In this document: one piece after another, positions 20,010-29,810 of the stretch
Layout: every line of letters starts with the position of its first letter
Numbering within the stretch: position 1 is the stretch's first letter
Assembly: GCF_003336225.1 (NCBI RefSeq)
Contig: NZ_QPID01000009.1
Location: 62,001-126,000 of the forward strand
Reading direction: 5' to 3'
DNA: 64,000 nucleotides
DNA from: Corallincola holothuriorum
GTDB lineage: Bacteria > Pseudomonadota > Gammaproteobacteria > Enterobacterales > Neiellaceae
The notes under the pieces: generated by a model
The model's database searches: none
Seen by the model: only the letters and a program-made list of their open reading frames with translations
What the model was told of the DNA's origin: nothing
Translations under genes and position numbers: made by a program

Positions 20010-23000
20010 ATGAAAAAAAACGGTTTATCTATCGATGATGCGCTTTGGGAAAGCCTGAGAGGCTGCCAAAAAGATGGTATCGCGACTGCATTTCGTTATG
20101 TCAGGAGAGAGTTAAACGAAGAGAAAAACGCTTGCCTGATTAGCTTGCCCACAGGAGCTGGAAAGTCAGGCGTTATCAGTGTTGTCAGTCAAAAAGCGCA
20201 ACAAGAAAAAGTGCTAATTCTATGCCACCGAAAAGCTATTAGGGACCAACTTTTCTCAGAAGTTAGTGGGAAATTTTTTCGCGATCGGGTTGACAACTTG
20301 ACAATGCGTTTTAAACCGGTTTTCGATGATATAGAAAACATATCTTCAAAGGGTATCTACGTTTCGACATTTCAGAAGCTACAGAGCATTGGCCCTGAAA
20401 AGTTTACTGAAATTAAAAATGAAATCGACCTGGTGATTATTGATGAGGGGCACGCTGAGCCTTCACCTGTTTGGAGTGGGTTAGTAAGGGAAATCGAATC
20501 CCATAAAATAGTCATTACCGCAACACCCTACCGAAATGACCTTTTCCAATTCGATATATCCTCGAAAGACAGCTTTATTTACTCGTTTGACAAAGCGCTT
20601 GAAGACGAGGTATTGAAGGAGCCTATATTTGAGTCAATACAGAGTCAAGATATAAATGGATGCATTCGAAGATTCTTGAATGATTATCCTGACACTAAGT
20701 GTATTGTTAAATGTGATAAATTTAGTGATGTAGAGGCATATTATTATCTGTTAAACCAAGACTTTAATATTCTTGCTATTCACGAGCAATATTCGGGAGA
20801 TGAACGCGAGAACGTTCGAAGTACTGTTCCCAATAAGCTATGTGATTCAAATTATGAGGTTCTTATTCATCAACGTAAACTGGATGAAGGCGTCGATATC
20901 CCTCAAGCTAAGCTAATGGTGCTTACCTACCCAGTTCGCAGCGGGAGAGAGCTGGTACAAACAATCGGTCGCGTCGTTAGAGTTTTTGGTGATGTCGAAC
21001 CAAAGGTTATAGAAATCGGACATAACTCTAATGAGAAAATGTGGAGGAACTATCGGCGTTTTGATTCTTCACTAAGCAACCCGAAAGAGGTCCAAAAATT
21101 CTTACATTCGTTAGATGCAGGTAAGTTGATAGAGACTTACATGGAGGCATTTCCTAATGCGAGCTACTTTGGCAATAGTTTTCTTAGTAAATTCAACTTG
21201 AACAACTTCGAACCAGAACATTCTCTGGTTATTCCGAGAGCATCTGTTTGTTTCTTGCGCTCTAAAGAAGATTTTAGTATCGAATTACTATCCGATATAA
21301 TTTACTGGCGTTGTAATAAAGCTGGTGAGTTAGCTAAAAGATTTCCAACACCAAGTGGGATGCATATTGTGGTTTCAATTGCATTTAATCGTTCAAAGTT
21401 TCTAAAAGATCAATTGTTCTTTGAACCATCCTTTGAAGTAACTCTTTTTAAGTTGCTTTCTGATGGCGTTGTAGCTGTTTTCGATAGCCGAGGAAGGCGT
21501 TTTAACAACGATAAAGAGTTAAAGCTGGGTTCGGTAATTCCGCAGGAGAAGTTGATTAAGGTCTGGTCATTGGGTGAAAAAGCAACAACAAAAGAAGCGA
21601 GCAGTAAAGCTATTAGCACAACTAGGAAGAGACCAGAGAGCATGGCTTTCAAAGGGAGAGATTTAGATCAAATTTCAAATCAACAAACAAATTCTTCATA
21701 TCGGCTCTCTACCGCAAAGCTAGACATATATAACGAGCTCAATAACAAGTCAGGAAGTTATTATATTGGTGTTGATTCTGGACGCATTTCAGATCAGAAA
21801 GAGTCGTCATTTAGCCTGAATGAACTGGTTGATTGGCTTGAGGCGATGGATGAGGTGATTTCTGGAAGCTCTTCAATTAATAGCTCCATCATTGATTCAT
21901 TTGCAAAACCTGTTCCCGTCAATATCGAGCTCAATATAGAAAGCGTGATATTTGATTTCAGCGATTTCGCATCACCTATTGATGTCACAATTGGTGATAA
22001 TGTATATCAACTAGATAATGACTTCATTTTTAAGAAGTACGGTAATGGTTTTTTGTTATTCCCTGACATTGTAGATAGTCATGTTTTAATAGAATTGAGT
22101 GATGAAGAGCCATACTTAGTTCTGAGGTCAGAACATCAATTATGCTATGTTTCAGCGGAGGGAGAGCAGTCAAATTTCATCGATTTGATGACTGATAATT
22201 TGCACAAGGTATTGCTCGAAGGAGGCGTTGGGTATTCACAAGGTAACTTCTATCAAGCAACATTGCCTGTCGCTAATGGTTTCGACCTTTCTAATTCAAA
22301 TATGGCTAATGTGGTTGTTGGATTGCCTGAGCTTTCAAAGCAAGGGCTCAATGAGAAGGGTATTGATAACGGGGTTTATCAAGTTGTAAATCAAGAGTTT
22401 AGCTCTGATTCTGTGTTTTACTTGCTAGACAAATTAAAAGCAAATAGTTTAGCTGATCCAACACGCACACAATTGGGACCGTTCGATTCTTACATACCCA
22501 ATGCAGATATTGTACTCAATACAGATATGGGGACTGAACCTGCGGACTTTATCCTTTCGTCACAAAACAAGCTAGTCTATGTCCATATTAAATGTGGCTC
22601 GACAACGGCCCCAAGATCATCTGCTGGCGCTCTCGCTGAAGTAGGCTCTCAAGCAATCAAGAATATTGAAATGCTAATCAGCAATCATGAATTACTAAGG
22701 CCCGGAAACTGGGGAAGGCTAAGTGCTCCATGGCCAAACGTAGGAGCAGAGCAAGAAATGTATGAACGAATACGAATGTGTGATGGACAAAGGTTTGAAG
22801 CTGATAATCAACAAGCAAGAGAAGCAAAACTAGAACATGTTTGGGGGATCATCGCGAAACGTAGGCAGTCAAACCTGGTTAAAAAAGAAATTTGGGTTGT
22901 AGCGGCAAATAGCTTCTCATTGCGTCACTTTAAAGGGCAGTTAAATATGGGGGAGAATGCGAATAGTGAATCACTTCAAGCATACCAACTGCTCAGCAGT

Positions 23001-23057
23001 TGGATATCCACTACTAATGCTAACGACATTGACCTAAAGGTTTTTGTTTCCGAGTAG
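20010..23057 (+). CDS. SF2 DEAD/DEAH-type helicase with possible nuclease-like C-terminus
   Basis: 1015-aa protein. N-terminal ResIII/SF2 helicase: motif I SLPTGAGKS (about 45-53), motif II DEGH (145-148), motif III TATP (170-173), motif VI QTIGRVVR (317-324). The middle 330-800 is not recognised. Near the C-terminus a pattern D846-x12-H859-x-K861 (EPADFIL...VYVHIKCG) resembles a PD-(D/E)XK core with His in place of the usual Glu; this is a weak match. ATG 20010 is chosen over TTG 20007 because AAGGA lies well placed. Domain plan and location in Tn7-like cargo suggest a nucleic-acid-acting defence or restriction-like protein working with the two genes upstream. It is AT-rich relative to host genes. 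Confidence 0.82.
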   Translation: MKKNGLSIDDALWESLRGCQKDGIATAFRYVRRELNEEKNACLISLPTGAGKSGVISVVSQKAQQEKVLILCHRKAIRDQLFSEVSGKFFRDRVDNLTMRFKPVFDDIENISSKGIYVSTFQKLQSIGPEKFTEIKNEIDLVIIDEGHAEPSPVWSGLVREIESHKIVITATPYRNDLFQFDISSKDSFIYSFDKALEDEVLKEPIFESIQSQDINGCIRRFLNDYPDTKCIVKCDKFSDVEAYYYLLNQDFNILAIHEQYSGDERENVRSTVPNKLCDSNYEVLIHQRKLDEGVDIPQAKLMVLTYPVRSGRELVQTIGRVVRVFGDVEPKVIEIGHNSNEKMWRNYRRFDSSLSNPKEVQKFLHSLDAGKLIETYMEAFPNASYFGNSFLSKFNLNNFEPEHSLVIPRASVCFLRSKEDFSIELLSDIIYWRCNKAGELAKRFPTPSGMHIVVSIAFNRSKFLKDQLFFEPSFEVTLFKLLSDGVVAVFDSRGRRFNNDKELKLGSVIPQEKLIKVWSLGEKATTKEASSKAISTTRKRPESMAFKGRDLDQISNQQTNSSYRLSTAKLDIYNELNNKSGSYYIGVDSGRISDQKESSFSLNELVDWLEAMDEVISGSSSINSSIIDSFAKPVPVNIELNIESVIFDFSDFASPIDVTIGDNVYQLDNDFIFKKYGNGFLLFPDIVDSHVLIELSDEEPYLVLRSEHQLCYVSAEGEQSNFIDLMTDNLHKVLLEGGVGYSQGNFYQATLPVANGFDLSNSNMANVVVGLPELSKQGLNEKGIDNGVYQVVNQEFSSDSVFYLLDKLKANSLADPTRTQLGPFDSYIPNADIVLNTDMGTEPADFILSSQNKLVYVHIKCGSTTAPRSSAGALAEVGSQAIKNIEMLISNHELLRPGNWGRLSAPWPNVGAEQEMYERIRMCDGQRFEADNQQAREAKLEHVWGIIAKRRQSNLVKKEIWVVAANSFSLRHFKGQLNMGENANSESLQAYQLLSSWISTTNANDIDLKVFVSE

Positions 23058-23067
23058 CTAAGTCCAT

Positions 23068-23089
23068 GAGGCTCAATCTTAGGAGCCTC
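23068..23089. terminator. Hairpin between convergent helicase and ImmA genes
   Basis: GAGGCTC (23068-23074) and GAGCCTC (23083-23089) form a perfect 7-bp stem. It lies in the short gap between the two convergent genes and probably serves both strands. Confidence 0.55.
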
Positions 23090-23150
23090 TTGGTATTAAC
23101 ACTTTCTCTTGCTGCTGGAAGGGGGCCTCTAACAGTCGCTTTTGGTTGCA

Positions 23151-24239
23151 CTAGACACTGCGCAAGAGCGGCTTTGATAGCTTTAGATCATATCTTGAGC
23201 TCAAGATATCTTTATTCAGACCACTATTGTCGAGCAAGTTCTCTAGTGTACGGTTATCGAGTAAGTCCATTGCTCTTTGTAACATGGTTGGGTTCTCGAC
23301 TGCCATGAGGTCATCACCTCGCTCAACCTTAGTGAACCCGTTTCTGGCTAGGTACATATAGCCAGATTTAGCTTTTTCAGTGGTGATTAGACCCAGTGCC
23401 TTGGCTCTATAAAGTATCGCTTTAAGGCTCACTCCCCAGCGTACTTTCATGTCTATCATTGCTTCCCAGTTAAAATAGGTTCCCCTGACTCTAGGAAACT
23501 CTGCAATAAAAGAGCTTCGAGGCATCAAGAATGCGCTTGCGAAGTTATTGGCTTGCTGCTCAGTTGCTCTACAGCCTGTTTCCATTCCTTGATGCATTAT
23601 CAAGTGGCCGAGCTCATGGGCAAAATCAAAACGAAGCCGACCAGGGCTTAGTTTGGTTGTGTTTCTTACTATTAGAGGTCTTCCTGTATAGATAGAGAAG
23701 GCGTCAACTCTTTCATCCGCATCAACTAAGTTAACGACTATGCACCCCAATTTCTCAAGGAGTTTTACCATATTCGAAATGGGTCCCAGTCCTAACCCCC
23801 AGCCTCGCCTTGCGCGTTCGGCTAGCACCTCGATGCTTTGTACAGAATCGAATTCACCATCCTCGGCAGCAAATATGTTCACTTCCGGAAAGCCCACTTC
23901 ATCCTCAAGAGCAGTTACAAAGTAACTGTCGAGCATTTCGACCTGGGCCATGATGGTCTTCTTTAGCGTTTGCGTTGAAGATCTGAGGCTTCTGAAATGG
24001 CACTGCTCTACTTCTATCGTCTTCAATCTTGGCCTGAAGAAAAAGTCTCTGCTTACCAATAGCAGCTTGCAGAGAAGCTCAATTTGATCTTCCGAAGGCG
24101 TGGCATTGTTCTCTAGTCTAGATGCATATTGACGCGTGACATCAAGAGCTGTGCCTACATCAGCAAGCGACAAGCCTGAAGCCATACGTGCAAGTTTCAG
24201 TTGCTCACCGTTAAAATGATTAACGGCCACAAAGTTCAT
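23151..24239 (-). CDS. Xre-family regulator fused to ImmA/IrrE metalloprotease
   Basis: 362-aa fusion. Residues about 8-65 form an Xre helix-turn-helix (LKLARMASGLSLADVGTALDVTRQYASRLEN). From about 140 a ImmA/IrrE domain contains the zinc motif HELGH (208-212) in FDFAHELGHLIMH, followed by the conserved EQQANNFASAFLMP. In known examples (ImmR/ImmA of ICEBs1, IrrE/DdrO) such proteases cleave a repressor upon a signal; here sensor and DNA-binding domain are on one chain. The 200-aa gene upstream overlaps it by one base (TAATG), so they form a pair. It is transcribed divergently from tnsA and may regulate the pair or the transposase genes. Confidence 0.86.
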   Translation of the reverse strand: MNFVAVNHFNGEQLKLARMASGLSLADVGTALDVTRQYASRLENNATPSEDQIELLCKLLLVSRDFFFRPRLKTIEVEQCHFRSLRSSTQTLKKTIMAQVEMLDSYFVTALEDEVGFPEVNIFAAEDGEFDSVQSIEVLAERARRGWGLGLGPISNMVKLLEKLGCIVVNLVDADERVDAFSIYTGRPLIVRNTTKLSPGRLRFDFAHELGHLIMHQGMETGCRATEQQANNFASAFLMPRSSFIAEFPRVRGTYFNWEAMIDMKVRWGVSLKAILYRAKALGLITTEKAKSGYMYLARNGFTKVERGDDLMAVENPTMLQRAMDLLDNRTLENLLDNSGLNKDILSSRYDLKLSKPLLRSV

Positions 24240-24841
24240 TATTCTTTCTCATTTGCTTGCTTAGGCTGTTTGTCTTGTTTTCGGGTCAGAACGGGTTCTT
24301 CGATCTCTACTGCTACTGGAACATCAACAGATCTAGGCCCTGAAATAACAACTTCATGCTCCCAATGGCAGACGATGTTTTCATTGCTATCGTAACCCAA
24401 GAGCGAAATCGTTGGAGAGTACTCCATCCCGTCAGAAAATGGATTGAGATAGAAGCGCCAAATTAGCGGCTCGTCACCACTTGGAACTTCAAGATCTAAA
24501 GAGAACTGATATCTCTCTACCGCATTCCTTTTAAGGCGATGGTGTTTACGTGAAGCATGTGGGTCATCAACAATAAATTGAACCAGCGTCCCACCTATTC
24601 GCGCGGCGTAGTCCATTGTTTTGTTTGCCAGCGTTAGCCAAGGGTAGTCTTTGTTTTCATGCATGCGCATAAGCATACCTTGAGGCAAGCCGTAGTTGGC
24701 TGTGCCTTTGAACCATGCTGTCGCATTAGGGCTCTCAGCATAGACTTGGGCTTCATCAAGAACTTCCAGTAGTCTCTCACTGAGAATTTGAAGCCTTTCC
24801 TCGGTTAAGTCTGGCGCGTAAAACTCGGGTTTTTCGGTCAT
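24239..24841 (-). CDS. Hypothetical protein paired with Xre-ImmA
   Basis: Not recognised. 200-aa soluble protein with a charged C-terminal tail rich in Lys/Gln (RKQDKQPKQANEKE). Its stop codon overlaps the ATG of the Xre-ImmA gene, so the two are translationally coupled. The pair arrangement recalls toxin/antitoxin-like or signal/protease modules, but no toxin fold can be named from the sequence. It starts about 380 bp from tnsA, in divergent orientation. Confidence 0.65.
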   Translation of the reverse strand: MTEKPEFYAPDLTEERLQILSERLLEVLDEAQVYAESPNATAWFKGTANYGLPQGMLMRMHENKDYPWLTLANKTMDYAARIGGTLVQFIVDDPHASRKHHRLKRNAVERYQFSLDLEVPSGDEPLIWRFYLNPFSDGMEYSPTISLLGYDSNENIVCHWEHEVVISGPRSVDVPVAVEIEEPVLTRKQDKQPKQANEKE

Positions 24842-25224
24842 AAGCTGTGTCCAGGTGATGGGTTAAATTATGCAAAAGTTGTGAAATGTAAACCCATTTT
24901 ATGCTTTTGGTTTAATTTGTCAACTTGCGACTGCTAGAAGTACTGTCGCGCTAGTTTGGTGTGAGCGTGAAATCTTGCGTGTAAGTTCTATCAATTTAGA
25001 ATGGTATATTCCTCGGGGTTATAAGAGATATTGTGTCGGTTATAAGTAGGCACTAATAATTCACTTCCAAGCCTCTGATTTTGTTAGTTAGTGCAAAAAG
25101 TAGTCAACTTGAGATATTAACATTTGCGAATAAAAATGTAATAATAACAATAAGATAGCTGTTTGATGTTGTTTCGTCATTAGTCTATTTTCGCGATCTT
25201 CAATCTATAAATAGGAGATCACGA
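24842..25224. promoter_or_regulatory. Divergent control region between the ImmA pair and tnsA
   Basis: 383-bp AT-rich gap with no convincing gene. It must hold both divergent promoters. A direct repeat GGTTATAAG at about 25016 and 25039 (23 bp apart) is a candidate regulator site. TATAAATAGGAGATCACG precedes the tnsA ATG and supplies its ribosome-binding site (GGAG). Confidence 0.45.
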
Positions 25225-26091
25225 ATGAAGACAAAACATGTTATTCAACCCATCGTCACGAAGAAGGAACGCAACAAAATCCAGCGTTACCTGAAACGTG
25301 TAAAGAAAGAGGGCTATCGTCCTTGGACAACGGTTCGAAGCTCAAGCACCATTGGACAAGGCCAAATAGCATTCAACCCAAAGCTTGATCGTGCGCACCA
25401 CTACCTTAGCCGTGGTGAATTCAATCCATTTTTTCATTTCGAAGCCGACCCGAACGTCGTTGAAATCTACGAGCAGTACCCACTGCCCATAGAGCAGACC
25501 CTAAAAATCGCTGAGGAGTTGAACATAGTTCACCCCCAGTCCTACCAGGAAGCACCTGATTTCGATGGCCACCGCCCAGCAAAAACGATGTCACTCGACT
25601 ATTTGTTGAAGCATCGAGACAAATCATTGCATGCCTATAACTTCAAATATTCAGAGTCACTGGACCCTCAGTTGACCAGCCCCCAATCAGTCGCGAGAAC
25701 TGAAGCTAAGGCAAAGATTGAGCGCACTTTTTGCCTACACAGCGGGATCACCTGGACACAATTGACCGAGAAGTCGTTCGATCCTCGCGTGACACAGAAC
25801 CTTAAATACCTGCGTGAACATCTCTTCTATGAATCTGAAACTGATGTCAGCCATGACCTAAAGGTCGTTGTGCTGTCTCAGCTTAAAGTGGCATTTGAGC
25901 AGATGAGTGATGAAACAGTTCGCCAAGTTTTAGAGAAGGTTTCTGGTGATATTCAACTGCCACTGCATCAAGTGCAGAGTCTGTTTCAGCTCTTTGCTTA
26001 CCAGCGCCTCATTGAGTTCGATTGGACTACAGAAATTGATTTGAACCGTCCTTTGCCTCAAGTTGTGGAGGTCGAAGTCTATGCAGGTTAA
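25225..26091 (+). CDS. tnsA: TnsA-like transposase endonuclease
   Basis: Cuts the 5' ends of the transposon so that, with TnsB, the element is excised by double-strand breaks. The 288-aa protein has the TnsA N-terminal nuclease pattern: E65 in SRGEFNPFFHFEADPNVVEIYEQYP, D125 in MSLDYLL, and N139-x-K141 in AYNFKYSE. Tn7 TnsA uses E63, D114, Q130 and K132; here Asn replaces Gln in the Q-x-K pair. The C-terminal part has the helical domain expected to touch TnsC. It overlaps tnsB by 11 bp. A strong AGGAG ribosome-binding site precedes the ATG. Confidence 0.9.
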   Translation: MKTKHVIQPIVTKKERNKIQRYLKRVKKEGYRPWTTVRSSSTIGQGQIAFNPKLDRAHHYLSRGEFNPFFHFEADPNVVEIYEQYPLPIEQTLKIAEELNIVHPQSYQEAPDFDGHRPAKTMSLDYLLKHRDKSLHAYNFKYSESLDPQLTSPQSVARTEAKAKIERTFCLHSGITWTQLTEKSFDPRVTQNLKYLREHLFYESETDVSHDLKVVVLSQLKVAFEQMSDETVRQVLEKVSGDIQLPLHQVQSLFQLFAYQRLIEFDWTTEIDLNRPLPQVVEVEVYAG

Positions 26092-28342
26092 TCAACGTAT
26101 CGGCTCTGTTGGCACCAAGGAGAAGTTCGTCGAGCTTCTGATCGTCGATATCAACGAGCAAGAAGGGAAGGTTGCAGTCACTGATGTATCGATAGATGCA
26201 CCTCGTCGTCCAACGGTGCTAAACATCGAGTATGTCGAACAAAAGCTGAAATTAAAGCAGTGGCAATTGGAACTGCATGATTTTCCAGAGTCGCTATATC
26301 AGCCGGATAAAGCGCTCGTTGAGCGGTTTCTTGCGAAGCAATTGTCTCATGTGAAGTCCAATGCGAAAGGCAAAAGCAAATCACTCAGAAATCCACTTGA
26401 GATGAGAGATGAAGCCTGGGATGCGCTCAAGCCTCTGCTCGACGATCCTGAGATGCTCCACCGTTATCTGTACGGAGATCCGGCTGGAATACTGGCGCAT
26501 TTAGAGGCGTTGTCTGGGCGGAGCCGGAAGTACATTACGACTAACTTAAACCGTTATTTCTACTACGGTGGTATGCGCAATTCGCTGTTACCAACCTATT
26601 ACTTTTGCGGCACCAATTTCCAACTTCAAGACACCAGAAAGCAACTTGAGGATGGCTCTTACGATCTGAGTAGCAAGCCCGGCCCTGCCACCCAAAATGG
26701 CAATGAGTATAACTTTGTAACCAAGAGCGAAGTTGAGCAGATCAAGTCGTTTCTTAAGCGGAACTTGGCTAACAAGCAAGAAGTGGTTCTTGAGAAATTA
26801 TACGATAGCTACATCGAGAAACACTGCTCGGTGAAGATACGTCCAAATGGCGCGACAGATGACGACATCATTCAAGATTTCCACATGGCGTTGGAGCGTC
26901 GACACTTAATTTCTCCAAAAGCATTCAAGCGGCAGGTGAAGAAGCTTATCCCCGATATTGCGTTTCTCCGCAAAAAGGTCGGCGAGAAGAATTACATGCG
27001 CGACCATGCGGCAAAGCCAGGCGTGGCAAAGCATGGGCTGCGAGGCGCGACTAGCCGCTATGAAATTGATAGCACAGTACTCGATGTGTATGTTCGCTAT
27101 GAATTTTCGAACGAGTTGCTCTCAGTTGGGCGTCCAATTTTGTACGTCGTGATTGACGTCGTCACAGGCATGGTGGTTGGCATGCATGTGTGTTTCCATG
27201 GGCCCGATTGGTGCGGCGCAAGCCAAGCACTTCTCAACGCCTTTAGTGACAAGGTGGAATTTTGTAGGAAGTTTGGCCTTGATATAAAGCCAGAGGACTG
27301 GCCTTGTCATCATGTCTGCCGTGAATTGACGGCAGACCGAGGAACTGAAAACTCTGATGACAACATGGAGTCCATTCTCAAGGGGCGTGTAGGTATTCAA
27401 ATTGTTAACCTGAATGCTTTTTACATGGGCTGTGCCAAAGGGACGGTCGAAAAGAAATTTGATACCACACAAGACAAAACACTGACATTCGAAGCGGGCA
27501 AGGTGGAGAAAGTTCCGCGCCGCGAAGATCGGCATGCCAGTCGCCGCGCCTTGTTCACTTACGAAGAGTTGGTGAAGGCCCTCATCAAAACCATTTTGTT
27601 CGAAAATAATCATGTGTCTCGAGTGAATGCTCGGACGTTTGAGATGGAGCGCGATGGTGTTGCATTTACCCCTCGAGCAGCGTGGAAGTATAGCTTGAGG
27701 CACAGTGTGATCACGCCTGCAACCATTTCAGAAGATCGCTTGATGTTTGGCTTGTTACCCGAAGGCAAGGCTTCGGTCCAGGGGCGCGGCGTATATTTCA
27801 ATGGCCTTTACTACAACTCAAGAGCATACGAGCGCTTGGGTCACCTAGATGAGGCGAAGAATTTTGGCCGCAAGCCAATTACGATCCGATACTCCGACAC
27901 CTCCACCAATTCGATTTGGTGGCGTGATGAAGACACCAAAAAGCTTTATAAGCTCGACTTGACCGAACGCAGCGAAGCCTACAAAAACCTAGCCTGGGCC
28001 AGTGTATTGCACCGCCTCAAGCTTCTCAAAAATGAGCTGGAGCTCGAGCGTGAGCAAGGCTTCATTCACAAGGTATTACTGAATGCGGATCTCAGAGGTA
28101 TGGAAAAAGCAGCCCAGCGTAAAGTCCGCAAATTGAAACAGTCTCGTGCGAAATCTCCTGCCAAAGGCACCAAAGAGCGCCAGCACATGGCAGGCGAACT
28201 GCAAAAACACGATTATCAGGTTGATCTGCAAGTGGCATTCTCGGGAGAAGTCGTTACGCCTGGTGCGGTCAACTTTGGGAACTCACAACCTCAATCTTGG
28301 GGTAATCCAAACGCAACCGCGTTGGAGGTGAGTCATGGCTAA
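26081..28342 (+). CDS. tnsB: TnsB-like DDE transposase
   Basis: DDE-family (rve) transposase that binds the end repeats and performs 3' strand breakage and joining. About 753 aa. The catalytic triad reads D330 (EIDSTVLDVYV), D419 (LTADRGTEN) and E457 (KGTVEKKFD). An N-terminal helix-turn-helix region precedes it and a Mu-type C-terminal beta barrel follows, with a basic tail for TnsC contact. A TTG at 26063 is in frame, but GGAGG at 26067-26071 is spaced for the ATG at 26081. It overlaps tnsA and tnsC. Confidence 0.94.
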   Translation: MQVNQRIGSVGTKEKFVELLIVDINEQEGKVAVTDVSIDAPRRPTVLNIEYVEQKLKLKQWQLELHDFPESLYQPDKALVERFLAKQLSHVKSNAKGKSKSLRNPLEMRDEAWDALKPLLDDPEMLHRYLYGDPAGILAHLEALSGRSRKYITTNLNRYFYYGGMRNSLLPTYYFCGTNFQLQDTRKQLEDGSYDLSSKPGPATQNGNEYNFVTKSEVEQIKSFLKRNLANKQEVVLEKLYDSYIEKHCSVKIRPNGATDDDIIQDFHMALERRHLISPKAFKRQVKKLIPDIAFLRKKVGEKNYMRDHAAKPGVAKHGLRGATSRYEIDSTVLDVYVRYEFSNELLSVGRPILYVVIDVVTGMVVGMHVCFHGPDWCGASQALLNAFSDKVEFCRKFGLDIKPEDWPCHHVCRELTADRGTENSDDNMESILKGRVGIQIVNLNAFYMGCAKGTVEKKFDTTQDKTLTFEAGKVEKVPRREDRHASRRALFTYEELVKALIKTILFENNHVSRVNARTFEMERDGVAFTPRAAWKYSLRHSVITPATISEDRLMFGLLPEGKASVQGRGVYFNGLYYNSRAYERLGHLDEAKNFGRKPITIRYSDTSTNSIWWRDEDTKKLYKLDLTERSEAYKNLAWASVLHRLKLLKNELELEREQGFIHKVLLNADLRGMEKAAQRKVRKLKQSRAKSPAKGTKERQHMAGELQKHDYQVDLQVAFSGEVVTPGAVNFGNSQPQSWGNPNATALEVSHG

Positions 28343-29810
28343 TGCTCATTACATCAAGCATCCCAACCCGATGCATCGGGGCAACCCTTTGGTTGAAGGT
28401 TTGGGTTTTCCGCTTTCAAAACATAAGCTCCAGCAACAGTGTAAGGTGCCATTTAAAGGGGGCCTCGACTTATCCGGTGTACCAGCTGAACTACATGGCT
28501 ATTACACACGGTCGAGTATTCTGAATCTGTTTAGTCTTCACGTGACTCAGGATGAGTTTTTCGAGGTCTACGAAAACATCAGGTTGGCAATTGAGTGCGC
28601 TTATATTGGGCGCAACCCCCTGCGGCCTGACTGGCAGCGCACCTTGGCAGCCGTTGAGCGCGATAAAGATCAGCCGCTCAAGTCACAGAGTATCCGCCGC
28701 CTCAACCTATTGGAAAGTAGTTATACCTATCTTATCTCAGGGTTGTCTGGCCGTGGGAAATCGAGCATGGTCAAACGAGCCCTTAGCTTTATTGAGCAGG
28801 AGCTAGTCCATACCCAATACGAAACTGCTGACGGCGAGCTGGTGCCATGCAACCTTAAGCAGGTGACGTACTTGTACGTTGAGCACCATGACCGCAAGGG
28901 CCAGAAGGCTTTCTTATTAGACATCCTGGTGGCTATTGATGAAGCCACCGGCGAGAGTTACGCCTATCAGCATCGCAACAGTAACGTGAAGGATCTGATT
29001 AACGCCGTCCGGAAGTGCATCATCATTCATCATATTGGCTGCTTGATTATCGATGAAGCGCAAAATTTCTCTCGTACTTCGAGTGATCTCAAAATCGGTA
29101 CTAATGAAAAAACCAGTATGAAGTTTGTCGAAGAGTTGGTGAATGTCCTGGGCGTATCGACCATTTTTGTTGGGACGTTCAGCGCATTAAAGCTCTTTAC
29201 GCAGGAAATGACGGTGACCCGGCGGACCATCCGTGCAGGCTCTTTAAACCTGGCAAGCTGCCCGGTGGATTCTCCATTCTGGAAAAACCTTTGTCACAAT
29301 TTGGTCACAGCCATCGATCTTCCTGGCGGTCGCGACAATGATGACATGTTGTGCCTTAAACTCCATGAACTATCTGCTGGGATCCCGGCGATTGCCTCGT
29401 CGGTCACGCAGGCCACCTTACGCTTCTTGTCTTATTGCGACCCTGAGCGTCAGAAGTTAACACTCGAGGCACTGGACTATGTGTACTCACAGCAATTTGC
29501 ACCATTGAGCGGCCCTGTGAATGCATTGCTCCATGGGGATTACCATAAGTATGAAGATCTCAAAGCAATGGAATTGCTCGAGGTAATAAATGGTGACCCT
29601 GAAGGTGAAGCGCTATCAAACATGAAAGATGTTGAGCGCCAATCTGAAGCGCTCGCCGAAGCCTACAAGCAGCAGTACACGATTAAAGAAGGCCAGGTTA
29701 AGGTGATGCCAGCTAAGCCGCCTCGCTCTGCTCATGAAGTGGATGCGTCCAAGGAGTCTGAGCAGCTTAGTCCGGACAATTTTATGGAGATGCTAGGAGG
29801 TGACCAATGA
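28335..29810 (+). CDS. tnsC: TnsC-like AAA+ ATPase
   Basis: ATP-dependent regulator linking the target-selection protein to TnsAB, and the basis of target immunity in Tn7. The 491-aa protein has Walker A GLSGRGKSS (136-144) and Walker B CLIIDEAQNFS. An excellent GGAGGTGA site precedes the ATG. It overlaps tnsB by 8 bp and tniQ by 4 bp (ATGA). The length is closer to Tn7 TnsC (555 aa) than to short TnsC of type V-K elements, in keeping with a TnsA-containing cut-and-paste element. Confidence 0.93.
   Translation: MANAHYIKHPNPMHRGNPLVEGLGFPLSKHKLQQQCKVPFKGGLDLSGVPAELHGYYTRSSILNLFSLHVTQDEFFEVYENIRLAIECAYIGRNPLRPDWQRTLAAVERDKDQPLKSQSIRRLNLLESSYTYLISGLSGRGKSSMVKRALSFIEQELVHTQYETADGELVPCNLKQVTYLYVEHHDRKGQKAFLLDILVAIDEATGESYAYQHRNSNVKDLINAVRKCIIIHHIGCLIIDEAQNFSRTSSDLKIGTNEKTSMKFVEELVNVLGVSTIFVGTFSALKLFTQEMTVTRRTIRAGSLNLASCPVDSPFWKNLCHNLVTAIDLPGGRDNDDMLCLKLHELSAGIPAIASSVTQATLRFLSYCDPERQKLTLEALDYVYSQQFAPLSGPVNALLHGDYHKYEDLKAMELLEVINGDPEGEALSNMKDVERQSEALAEAYKQQYTIKEGQVKVMPAKPPRSAHEVDASKESEQLSPDNFMEMLGGDQ

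Noticed and set aside
23066-23308. An 80-codon plus-strand frame after the helicase gene
   Set aside because: It lies mostly antisense to the ImmA gene, has no ribosome-binding site and low-complexity composition.
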